From an uncultured Bacteroidales bacterium (GTDB taxonomy: Bacteria; Bacteroidota; Bacteroidia; Bacteroidales; UBA932), in assembly GCA_934675095.1 (NCBI GenBank), contig CAKUPC010000003.1:5577-69576 (forward strand): a DNA stretch of 64,000 nucleotides, given 5' to 3'. Numbering within the stretch: the stretch's first letter is position 1; each line of letters starts with the position of its first letter. Shown piece after piece: positions 51,872-59,359 of this stretch. A program made the translations under genes and the position numbers. The notes beneath the pieces are model-generated. The model ran no database searches. It was not told where the DNA came from and saw only the letters and a program-made list of their open reading frames with translations.

Positions 51872-52699
51872 ATGAATTTGTATTACACAGTTATGACCGT
51901 CATGGCAGTTCTCGCTGTCTTCGTGTTCATAATGCTCTTTTACTTCAAGGCCGGCTACGGCTACCTTTCAAACAGCAAATGGGGACCGACGATTCCCAAC
52001 AAGGCCGCGTGGATAATCATGGAGGCCCCGTCCTTCTTCTACCTGCTGTTCTACACGCTCAAGTTCGCGCTTGACGGTCCGGGAGCGGGCGCAGGGATTG
52101 ACGGCATCGTGAACGGCAACTGCACCGGAGTGCTCTATTTCATGGCGGGGCTTTTCCTGCTGCACTATTTCCAGCGCTCGTTCATATTCCCTCTGCTTAT
52201 GAGAGGAAAGAGCACGACTCCGGTTGCAATAATGCTCATGGGCATGGTGTTCAACACCATAAACGCCTTTCTCATAGCCGGCTGGATTTTCGGAATCCCG
52301 GGGCTTATGGAGGCACAGGCACCGGAGGGATATTACACTCCCGCATGGTTCCGCGACCCGCGCTTCATCATCGGAACGGTAATTTTCTTCACCGGAATGG
52401 CGATAAACCTCAATTCGGACCACGTCATCCGCAATCTTCGCAAACCGGGTGACACGAAGCACTATATTCCGAAAAAGGGTATGTACAAATACGTCACGAG
52501 CGCGAACTATTTCGGAGAACTAGTCGAATGGATAGGATATGCGATACTCACGTGGTCGCCGGCGGGTCTGCTCTTCGCGGTGTGGACGTTCGCGAACCTC
52601 GGGCCGAGGGCGAAGTCGCTGACGGAAAAATATGAGGAGGAGTTCGGGGAGGAATATACCTCTCTCCATAAGAAAAATCTTATACCATATATATGGTAA
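51872..52699 (+). CDS. Steroid 5-alpha-reductase family membrane protein
   Basis: 275-residue integral membrane protein with six to seven hydrophobic helices. It matches the 3-oxo-5-alpha-steroid 4-dehydrogenase family in its C-terminal NADPH-binding region: SDHVIRNLRKPGD, MYKYVTSANYFGELVEWIGY, and the family ending KKNLIPYIW. In gut Bacteroidota a 5-alpha-reductase (5AR) of this family reduces 3-oxo-delta4 bile acids/steroids to the 5-alpha (allo) form, often beside a flavin 5-beta-reductase. The next gene here is such a flavoenzyme. ATG 51872 chosen over an upstream TTG. Phospholipid-methyltransferase-like folds are related alternatives. Confidence 0.75.
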   Translation: MNLYYTVMTVMAVLAVFVFIMLFYFKAGYGYLSNSKWGPTIPNKAAWIIMEAPSFFYLLFYTLKFALDGPGAGAGIDGIVNGNCTGVLYFMAGLFLLHYFQRSFIFPLLMRGKSTTPVAIMLMGMVFNTINAFLIAGWIFGIPGLMEAQAPEGYYTPAWFRDPRFIIGTVIFFTGMAINLNSDHVIRNLRKPGDTKHYIPKKGMYKYVTSANYFGELVEWIGYAILTWSPAGLLFAVWTFANLGPRAKSLTEKYEEEFGEEYTSLHKKNLIPYIW

Positions 52700-52810
52700 T
52701 TTGAATATCTTTTTGGTCTATATTTATTCTTTCATCGGTCACATACCCCGGTATGCTCCCTCTTCAAGAATAAATCTATCCTCAAAAATCTGATTCAAAT
52801 CATCTAAGGA

Positions 52811-52852
52811 TTGATTGAGATAAATTGATTGAGATAAATTGATTGAGATAAA
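52811..52852 (+). repeat. Three perfect tandem 14-bp repeats
   Basis: TTGATTGAGATAAA repeated three times without a mismatch (52811-52824, 52825-52838, 52839-52852), ending 9 bp before the ATG of the flavin oxidoreductase. Between the two reductase genes there is also an ATTTATTCTT/AAGAATAAAT stem (about 52726-52775). Unit number could vary and alter spacing or expression. Confidence 0.9.
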
Positions 52853-52861
52853 TTACAAAAT

Positions 52862-54121
52862 ATGAGTGAAATTTTCACGCCTTATAAACTCGGGCCGATA
52901 GAGCTGCGGAACAGGACTATACGTTCGGCGGCGTTCGAGGGGATGGGCAGGAACAACGCCCCGACCGAGGAACTTTTCAACTACCACAAGGCTGTGGCGC
53001 ACGGCGGAATCGGAATGACGACCGTTGCATACGCGGCGGTGTGCCGGAGCGGAATCAGCTTCGACTCGCAGCTCTGGATGCGCGAGGAGATTGTTCCGGA
53101 GCTCAAAAAGCTCACGGACGCGGTTCACGCGGAGGGCGCGAAGGCCAGCATCCAGCTCGGCCACTGCGGAAACATGACCCACAGGCGCACCTGCGGGCAG
53201 ACCCCGATCGGAGCAGTCAACGGGTTCAACCTCTACTCACCCACCTTCTACAGGAAGATGAAGCAGGAGGACATCGACTTTGTGGTGAAGTCATACGGCG
53301 ATGCGGTAAGGCTCGCAATGAATGCGGGTTTCGACTGCGTTGAAATTCACGCCGGACACGGCTACCTCATCTCGCAGTTCCTCTCCCCTTACACGAACCA
53401 CCGCCACGACCGCTACGGCGGCAGCCTCGACAACCGCATGAACTTCATGCGCGAGTGCATCCGCGAGGTGGTGAAGGCGGCGGACGGCAAGATTGCAGTG
53501 ACGGCCAAGCTCAACACCCGCGACGGCTTCAGGGGCGGTCAGGAAGTTGACGAGCTCATCGAGGTGGCAAAGGAACTTCGCAAACTCGGGGTCGATGCCA
53601 TCACGCTCTCCGGAGGTTTCGTGAGCCGCGCCCCTATGTACGTGATGCGCGGGGAGTTCCCGACCAAGGCCATCGCGCACTATATGCCTAAGTCCTTCTG
53701 GTGGCTCAAGATAGGCCTGCACCTCGGCGCATGGGCTGTCTGCCCCACCGAGACGTTCAGGCACCTCTTCTTCATGGAGGACGCTCTCAAGTTCAAGGCC
53801 GCGATGCCGGACTATCCGTTCATCTATGTGGGAGGCGTGACCACCGGAGAAGATGCTCGCAAGGTTCTTGAAAACGGATTCCCTCTTTTCCAGATGGGAC
53901 GCGCCGTGCTCGAAGACCCGGATTTCGTGAACAAGCTCAAGGCGGACGAGAACCACTGCAGCGGCTGCACGCACTCGAACTTCTGCATAGGCCGAATGTA
54001 CACGCTCTCTGCCCAGTGCCACAAGCACTGCCAGGACATCACGCCTGCCCTCGAACGCGAAGTTCACCGCATCGAGGCCCGCAACGACCGTCGCGAGCGC
54101 AAGGCGGGTTATAAGAAATAA
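52862..54121 (+). CDS. Old Yellow Enzyme-family NADH:flavin oxidoreductase (5BR/BaiCD-like)
   Basis: 419-residue FMN-dependent TIM barrel. Family signatures: LRNRTIRSAAFEGMG near the N-terminus, the active-site HAGHGYLISQFLSP, NHRHDRYGGSLDNR, and the C-terminal FMN phosphate site (VGGVTTGEDA, MGRAVLEDPD). A Cys cluster (HCSGCTHSNFC then AQC) suits a 4Fe-4S centre as in 2,4-dienoyl-CoA reductase and BaiCD/BaiH, but the C-terminal FAD/NAD domain of those larger enzymes is missing. With the upstream 5-alpha-reductase-like gene it resembles the 5AR/5BR pair acting on delta4-3-keto bile acids and steroids. Substrate is inferred. Confidence 0.78.
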   Translation: MSEIFTPYKLGPIELRNRTIRSAAFEGMGRNNAPTEELFNYHKAVAHGGIGMTTVAYAAVCRSGISFDSQLWMREEIVPELKKLTDAVHAEGAKASIQLGHCGNMTHRRTCGQTPIGAVNGFNLYSPTFYRKMKQEDIDFVVKSYGDAVRLAMNAGFDCVEIHAGHGYLISQFLSPYTNHRHDRYGGSLDNRMNFMRECIREVVKAADGKIAVTAKLNTRDGFRGGQEVDELIEVAKELRKLGVDAITLSGGFVSRAPMYVMRGEFPTKAIAHYMPKSFWWLKIGLHLGAWAVCPTETFRHLFFMEDALKFKAAMPDYPFIYVGGVTTGEDARKVLENGFPLFQMGRAVLEDPDFVNKLKADENHCSGCTHSNFCIGRMYTLSAQCHKHCQDITPALEREVHRIEARNDRRERKAGYKK

Positions 54122-54122
54122 C

Positions 54123-54463
54123 AGGTAAATCGGTTTGTCGCGCCCGAAAGGGTGAGGAAAGTCCGGGCAGGGAAGGGCATCCCGCAGTGGAAAGCACTGA
54201 TGGAGGTAACTTTATGACCGTCGTAACAGAAAATAACCGCTGCATCAGAGGCACGGGCACGCCTACGGGAACGGCCCGACCGCAGCAAGGGTGAAAACGT
54301 GAGGCAAGAGCTCACGACCGGCCGCGGCGACGCGCCCGGGGTACGGGTCCGGGACCTGCAAGACCAAATATATCGGTAATCAAGGGCTGCCCGCCCGCTG
54401 CCGAGGGGTAGGTTGCGAAGATAAATGACAGATTAAAACAGAACCCGGCTTACGGATTTGCCT
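54123..54463 (+). ncRNA. rnpB: RNase P RNA
   Basis: Catalytic RNA of ribonuclease P, bacterial class A type. P1 pairs AGGTAAATC (54123) with GATTTGCCT (ending 54463). Conserved core segments are seen: GAGGAAAGTCCGGGC near the 5' end (P4/CR-I), AACAGAAAATAACCGC, GCAAGGGTGAAAACGTGAGG-type P10-P11 region, and CAGAACCCGGCTTACGGA at the 3' end (CR-V). About 341 nt. Starts right after the flavin oxidoreductase stop. Confidence 0.95.
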
Positions 54464-54470
54464 GCACTAG

Positions 54471-54498
54471 AAAAGGACAGCGAAAGCTGCCCTTTTTT
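54471..54498 (+). terminator. rnpB terminator
   Basis: AAAAGGACAGC-GAAA-GCTGCCCTTTTTT hairpin with a GNRA-type loop, 8 bp after the RNA's 3' end. Confidence 0.9.
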
Positions 54499-54511
54499 AG
54501 TGCGAAAGCCC

Positions 54512-55399
54512 CTAACCCAAATTCAACTCCAGTTGCTGCGGAACCGCCCGTATTGTATTATGCAAATCAAAATTAAATACCAAGGCCTCGACCATAGGAT
54601 GACGGTTCTCTATATGCCCTCCACCATGATAAAAATGTTCCTGGGTTTCAACATTAAACTTATTCCAGTATCTGCTCATCATATCATTTTCCCTAAACTC
54701 ATTGTGATGCCATGTTGAAAGCACAAAATGAGCTGGAGTATTTGACAATGCCTCATATAGAGCCCGTTCATCATCCTCTGTCCATCCGTTATAATAATCT
54801 ACATAACGTCCGAAATATGGAGGATCGCAATAAATCAAATCTCCGGATTTAGCCCGACAAATCGTATCAATGAAATTCTGATTATGAAACTCCCAATGAT
54901 TAGTCAGGACTATGCGCTGGGCAGATGTAATCTGATTGCATATTTTTGTTATATATGCGGAAGCAAAACGGTTTGGTTTCTTACAGAAGGGGATATTCCA
55001 TTCCCCCTTTCGGTTGAAACGCATCATACCATTAAAACCGGCTCTTGACAAGAATATGAAATCAAAGGAACTATGTTCTTTATTAAATCGGTTCTTCACC
55101 TCCCTATAATGGGCATATCCGTTTTCTTCCGAAGACTTCAACAACTCGCTTTCCTTATATAGATATTCCCGCATCTTTATGGCAGACACATCTCCATTGA
55201 GCAAAGCATTATAAAAGTTGATTATATGAGGATTTGTATCACCAACATACCTATAGCCCCCGACAGGAGCATTCAGCCCGACAACACCTGTACCGAAGAA
55301 TGGCTCAATCCAATTGGTATGGTCAAGATCCAGCCCGGAACGCTGAATCATTTCCACTTCCCGGAATATCATTTGCGATTTTCCACTTGGGCTGCACAA
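54512..55399 (-). CDS. D12-class adenine-N6 DNA methyltransferase, EcoRV type
   Basis: 295-residue methylase resembling M.EcoRV, which methylates GATATC. SAM-binding motif I is EPFFGTGVV and catalytic motif IV is IYCDPPYFGR. Many stretches follow M.EcoRV closely as I remember it: GDTNPHIINFYNAL, PFCKKPNRFASAYITKI, STWHHNEFREN, EHFYHGG. Start is uncertain: TTG 55399 gives a KSQ motif at the spacing of M.EcoRV; an ATG ten codons in is the next choice. It overlaps the endonuclease remnant by 77 bp. Composition is AT-rich against its flanks, suggesting transfer. Target sequence is inferred from the family. Confidence 0.85.
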   Translation of the reverse strand: MCSPSGKSQMIFREVEMIQRSGLDLDHTNWIEPFFGTGVVGLNAPVGGYRYVGDTNPHIINFYNALLNGDVSAIKMREYLYKESELLKSSEENGYAHYREVKNRFNKEHSSFDFIFLSRAGFNGMMRFNRKGEWNIPFCKKPNRFASAYITKICNQITSAQRIVLTNHWEFHNQNFIDTICRAKSGDLIYCDPPYFGRYVDYYNGWTEDDERALYEALSNTPAHFVLSTWHHNEFRENDMMSRYWNKFNVETQEHFYHGGGHIENRHPMVEALVFNFDLHNTIRAVPQQLELNLG

Positions 55400-55932
55400 A
55401 AAATATGAAATTCTCTATCACAGAATGAATATCCTTCAATTCATCCAAGCTAAAGACTTTACGTTCATTGGCGCATTCTTCACGTTGCTTATACAGCATA
55501 CCAAGGACAATGTGTGATGAATAAGAATTATATGTATAATCCATGCTCATCTTTTTGTCGCGATTTCTGAAATATCCCCAATATGAACCCAAAGTAAGGC
55601 CGTTTACAGTATCCGAGACATAATAACTGGACTTGAAATCAACAGCAAATAAATGTCCGTCACTATCCTTAAATGTAAGGTCAGGATAATAGTTCTGTTT
55701 TGTCGGAAGTTCCATTTGCAAACCATGCTCTGCGGCAAATCTGTCAAGTTTGGGTATCAGCAGAATCTCTATAATCTTAGAAACCACCTTCGTATCATTG
55801 GCAATAGTATAGACTCTTTTTTTCAGAATCGATAAACCCCTTCACTATCCATTCATTACTTTCTGTTTCCAGAAAGTCCTTGTATGTCTTCACCTCTTCT
55901 GTAAGCAAATTAAAGAAATCTTCCCTTGTCAT
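55323..55932 (-). pseudogene. EcoRV-type restriction endonuclease, frameshifted and C-terminally short
   Basis: ATG 55932 opens a frame that follows the EcoRV N-terminus (MTREDFFNLL ... GFIDSEK) and breaks at a run of seven A on the coding strand (plus T7 at 55817-55823). With one A fewer it continues in frame (RVYTIANDTKVVSKIIE) to a clear EcoRV core: NYYPDLTF and AVDFKSSYY give the PD...DxK active site, LTLGSYWGYFRN and QPKWKIANDIPGSGN match too. The joined protein would be about 202 aa against 245 in EcoRV: roughly 60 C-terminal residues are missing. Probably inactive. A start codon inside (55787) would give only 154 aa. Confidence 0.82.
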
Positions 55933-55950
55933 ACCTCAGATTATAAATTA

Positions 55951-56148
55951 TCATTCAGCAATCTTTTCCGGACGAAGTTCCTCTCCGAAGAGCCCGAGAA
56001 CCTGATTTACCTTATCCATCTGCACCGTGGCCTTGCCTGCTTCGAGTTCACGGACGAAACGGATGCCGACACCTGAGCGTTCCGCAAGTTCAACCTGCGT
56101 GAGCCTGAAAGTCTTCCGCTTGCTACGGATATATTCTCCTAATCCCAT
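55951..56148 (-). CDS. Small XRE/HTH regulator, HipB (Y4mF)-like or R-M controller
   Basis: 65-residue helix-turn-helix protein (LTQVELAERSGVGIRFVRELEAGKATVQMD). It is close to the Y4mF/HipB antitoxin family, yet no hipA is next to it; instead an EcoRV-type endonuclease remnant begins 18 bp downstream and a methylase after that. It could be an orphan HipB or a C-protein for the R-M set. Three operator-like repeats lie upstream (56169-56263), so autoregulation is likely. A near-match -7 (TATCCTTTG, one base too long) sits at plus 56196-56204. Confidence 0.75.
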   Translation of the reverse strand: MGLGEYIRSKRKTFRLTQVELAERSGVGIRFVRELEAGKATVQMDKVNQVLGLFGEELRPEKIAE

Positions 56149-56168
56149 AAAAATAAGCCATCAAAATA

Positions 56169-56263
56169 ACCCCGTTCGGGTAGAAACCTGAACAACAAAG
56201 GATAAAATCAACCCTTTCGGGTACAAATATATAAAATAATCAATTAAATCAACCCTTTCGGGT
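56169..56263. promoter_or_regulatory. Three operator-like palindromes at exact 41-bp spacing
   Basis: ACCCTTTCGGGT at 56211-56222 and 56252-56263, and the weaker ACCCCGTTCGGGT at 56169-56181: all have ACCC...GGGT arms, end 41 bp apart (56181, 56222, 56263) and share flanks (ATCA before, A/TAxAAA after). They fill the gap between the divergent HTH gene and the sigma-factor gene; the last copy sits just upstream of the sigma-factor -7 box. Best candidate binder is the HTH protein. Confidence 0.75.
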
Positions 56264-56273
56264 AAAAAATTCC

Positions 56274-56281
56274 TAACTTTG
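56274..56281 (+). promoter_or_regulatory. -7 box of the ECF sigma-factor gene
   Basis: TAACTTTG, 8 bp before the ATG at 56290. The leader would be only a few bases long. The third operator (56252-56263) lies where the spacer and -33 region would be, so bound repressor should block it. Confidence 0.55.
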
Positions 56282-56289
56282 GAGCGGGA

Positions 56290-56884
56290 ATGATGGAAGA
56301 CAAGGAAATCATAAGACAAATCAGGGACGGGGAGGACGGAGGCGAGGCCGGCTTCAGGACTCTCTATGAACTCTATTCCCCCCCCCCTCTACAGATTTGT
56401 CCTCTCTTATGTGAAGTCGTCCGACACGGCGCGGGAAATCACTCATGAGGCGCTTGTGAAGCTGTGGCTGCACCGCGAAAGCCTCGACGAGAACCGCTCC
56501 GTCCGGGCCTATCTCTTCACCACCTGCAAGAACTCGCTCATCAAGGAACTGCGTCGCCAGCTCCGAAACCCGAATGTGCACGACTGGGTGGAACTTGCCG
56601 GAGCGGTGAGCGTGGAATCACGCATTTCCTACGACTACGACGCCTACATCGACGGCATCGGCAAGGCTCAGGCGAGCCTCACACCGCGCCAGAGGCAGAT
56701 TTTCCGGATGAGCCGAGAAGATGGGATGAGCGCCCGTGAAATCGCTGAAAGTCTCGGCATCGGCGAGCAGGTCGTCCGCAACCAGCTGTCCGCGGCAATG
56801 AAGAAAATACGCGAATACCTCCTGCGCTATATGCCCCTGATTGTCATCATCTACAAGCTCCTGACAGCCAGCCTTCCGGGCTAA
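56290..56884 (+). CDS. ECF (FecI-like) sigma-70 factor with the frame broken at a C10 tract
   Basis: ATG 56290 starts the proper N-terminus (EDKEIIRQIRDGE ... FRTLYELYS) but a run of ten C (56378-56387) throws it into a frame that stops at 56446 after 52 codons. With nine C the frame joins SPPLYRFVLSYVK and gives a normal ECF factor: region 2 (ITHEALVKLWLHRESL), region 4 (LTPRQRQIFRMSREDGMSAREIAESLGI). Length of a joined product is about 197 aa. It may be phase-variable, a recent mutation, or a base-calling error in the tract. No FecR anti-sigma or SusC gene is beside it. Alternative start 56366 lies after the tract-independent part and lacks the first helix. Confidence 0.8.
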
Positions 56885-56983
56885 GCGCGTCCCTCTCCTC
56901 CCACAAGAATCCCCCTGCTGTCGTCGAGAGCGAAAAATGAAATTTCCATGCTGGTTTCATCGATTTCTTTACGATAATTTGAG

Positions 56984-56991
56984 TATATTTG
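56984..56991 (+). promoter_or_regulatory. -7 box almost touching the priA start
   Basis: TATATTTG followed by five bases and the ATG at 56997. Transcription from it would begin at or next to the A of the ATG, making a leaderless message, unless the real promoter is further upstream. Confidence 0.45.
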
Positions 56992-56996
56992 TCCTG

Positions 56997-59357
56997 ATGT
57001 TGGAAACGGGATTCATATCGGTCATAGTGCCGCTCAGACTTGAGTGGGAGCCGGTCTATGCCCTGCGGGAAGAGAGGGTGAGTGTGGGGAGCATGGTGAA
57101 GGTGAGATTTGCGGGGAAGGAATATCTTTGCGTGGTGAGCGGTGTGAACGCGAGTCCGACGACCGCGCTGGAGAAGGTGAAACCGATTGAGGAAGTGCTT
57201 GACTTGCCGAAAGTTTCGGAAGAGGAGATAGAACTCTGGAGGAAAATCGCGGCCTATTATATGTGCAGCGTCGGGGAGGTCTATAAGATGGCCTATCAGA
57301 ACGCCAGGATGGCAGCCGCGGACATGAGGCGCACGAAAGCGGAAACCGCGAGAAGGCAGAAGGCTGTGGAGCGGGAGCTGGAAAAGGCGCGGGAGTCCAG
57401 GCTCAAACAAATCGACAGGCTTGAGGCGCGTCTGGCCGCAAAACAGGAGCAGCTCGGGCGGGCAAGGCTCGAACGGGTCAAGGAGCGGCTTCAGACAGAA
57501 ATTGACGAAATCGCGGAGAGGATTCTTTATCTGACGGAAGAGGAGGATCTCAAAAAAGCGCCGGCGCCGGACGAGGATTTCTTCAAGTCAATAGACGACG
57601 CGGACGGGAAATCTCCGATATGGGAAGAAATCCGGTCATTCTCCGGAAACATCAGCCTCACGGAGGCGCAGACAGCGGCATACGATGCCGTAAAGGCCGC
57701 ATTCCGCGAAGGCAGGCCGGCTCTGCTTCAGGGGGTCACGGGCTCGGGGAAGACTGAAATATACATGAAGCTGGCTCAGGAGACGCTGCTCTTCGGAAAG
57801 AACGTGCTCTACCTCGTGCCTGAAATAGCGCTGAGCCGGCAGCTGGAGGAGAGGCTTTCCAAGCATTTCTTCATGTGCCTGAAATGCTTCCACTCGGGTC
57901 TGAGCGCAGCCGAAAAGACCGGAGTCGTCAGCAGAGTTGCCGACAGAAGCCAGCCATATATCATACTGGGGACTCGCTCGGCGCTTTTCCTGCCGCACCA
58001 TGACCTCGGGCTTATCATCGTCGATGAGGAGCACGATACTTCCTACAAGCAGGACTCCCCCGCCCCGCGCTACAACGGCCGCGACGTGGCGCTCATGCTC
58101 GCCGGCCTCCAGCGCGGCAACATACTCCTCGGCTCGGCGACCCCATCGTTCGAGTCCCTCTACAACTGTGCCTGCGGGCGTTTCCGTCAGGTGTTTCTCA
58201 GCGAGCGCTTCCATGACGGAGAAGAAACGGAGGTCGTCGTCATAGACACTACCGCGGAGCGGAAGAAAAGGGGGATGGTCGGCTCCATATCAAGGAAACT
58301 TATCAGTCTCATCAAGGAAACCCTCGACGCCGGCGGACAGGCAATGGTCCTGCGGGCAAGGAAATCCTACGCGACGACGGTCCAGTGCAGCGAATGCGGA
58401 GCAATAATCAGGTGCCCCCACTGCAATGTCAGCCTCAACTGGCAGAAGTCGCGCGGGCGGTTCGTCTGCAACCACTGCGGCTATGTGAGAACATGGTCGG
58501 AGCACATCCCGCACCTGCGTCCGGACAATTCCGCGGAGTGCGACGGGCAGATAGTTGCCTTCGGCGCCGGCACGGAACGGATTGAGGAAGAGCTGAAGGC
58601 AATATTTCCCGAGCGGTCCGTCGCGCGGCTCGACTCGGACACGAGCGCAAAGGCAGGATGGCAGAAGAAGGTGCTCAAGGACTTTGCGGACAAGAAGATA
58701 GACATCCTGCTCGGCACACAGATACTGACAAAGGGATTCGACTTCGACAACCTCAACCTCGTGGCCGTGCTGCAGGCCGACTCGCTGCTCGGGCAGCAGG
58801 ACTTCCGCGCCGACGAGAAAGCGCTGCAGCTCCTCGAACAGTTCAGGGGAAGATGCTCAAGGCGAGGTCAGAAAGGAATATTCGTGATTCAGACGGCGCA
58901 GCCGGAGCACCCTGTATATCAGATGCTTCTGGGCGAAGGTCGTCCTCATGCAGACTCCGCGGAAAGGGAAGTTTCGGCGGCGACGGCGCAAACTGCCTCG
59001 GCATACAGGACAGAACTGCTGAAGGAAAGGCAGACATTCCGCTACCCGCCATACACCAGAATCATCAACATCGTTCTCAAAGACCCCATGGCGGAAAGGC
59101 TTGACAGGCTTGCCGGCACCCTTTCTCTGATGCTGCGGAGCGCGGGGGCGATTCCCGGAAAGGGGGTCGAGGTCACGCCTCCGTATGCTCCGGCCGTAGA
59201 TAAGGTCAGCGACGAATATATCCGCATCATCCGAATAAGCCTGCCGAAAGACAGGATGCTCTCCGCGAACAAGGCGGCAATAGGAAGGATTGTGCGCGGT
59301 TTCGCTTCAGAAAGGAAATACGACACCCACATAACCATCGACGTCGATCCGAGCTGA
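56997..59357 (+). CDS. priA: Primosomal replication protein N' (PriA helicase)
   Basis: 786-residue 3'-5' DNA helicase that reloads the replisome at stalled forks. Order: DNA-binding domain (GSMVKVRFAGKEYLCVV), an inserted coiled coil (about 100-185), DEAD-box motor (GVTGSGKTEIYMKLAQ, VDEEHDTSYKQ, SATPSFES), zinc-binding insert, helicase C (TKGFDFDNLNLV, EQFRGRCSRRGQKG). Only about six of the eight zinc cysteines are visible: CSEC, CPHC, CNHC are intact, but the usual last CPxC reads IPHL. ATG 56997 removes an upstream extension unlike the family. Convergent with rmuC, 2 bp between stops. Confidence 0.93.
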   Translation: MLETGFISVIVPLRLEWEPVYALREERVSVGSMVKVRFAGKEYLCVVSGVNASPTTALEKVKPIEEVLDLPKVSEEEIELWRKIAAYYMCSVGEVYKMAYQNARMAAADMRRTKAETARRQKAVERELEKARESRLKQIDRLEARLAAKQEQLGRARLERVKERLQTEIDEIAERILYLTEEEDLKKAPAPDEDFFKSIDDADGKSPIWEEIRSFSGNISLTEAQTAAYDAVKAAFREGRPALLQGVTGSGKTEIYMKLAQETLLFGKNVLYLVPEIALSRQLEERLSKHFFMCLKCFHSGLSAAEKTGVVSRVADRSQPYIILGTRSALFLPHHDLGLIIVDEEHDTSYKQDSPAPRYNGRDVALMLAGLQRGNILLGSATPSFESLYNCACGRFRQVFLSERFHDGEETEVVVIDTTAERKKRGMVGSISRKLISLIKETLDAGGQAMVLRARKSYATTVQCSECGAIIRCPHCNVSLNWQKSRGRFVCNHCGYVRTWSEHIPHLRPDNSAECDGQIVAFGAGTERIEEELKAIFPERSVARLDSDTSAKAGWQKKVLKDFADKKIDILLGTQILTKGFDFDNLNLVAVLQADSLLGQQDFRADEKALQLLEQFRGRCSRRGQKGIFVIQTAQPEHPVYQMLLGEGRPHADSAEREVSAATAQTASAYRTELLKERQTFRYPPYTRIINIVLKDPMAERLDRLAGTLSLMLRSAGAIPGKGVEVTPPYAPAVDKVSDEYIRIIRISLPKDRMLSANKAAIGRIVRGFASERKYDTHITIDVDPS

Positions 59358-59359
59358 AC

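Noticed and set aside
54039..54315. Short minus-strand ORFs across the rnpB region
   Set aside because: They cross the conserved RNase P RNA core on the other strand and have no domain.
55951..56148. HipBA toxin-antitoxin pair
   Set aside because: The antitoxin-like gene is present, but no HipA kinase motif is found in either direction; the neighbours are restriction-modification genes.
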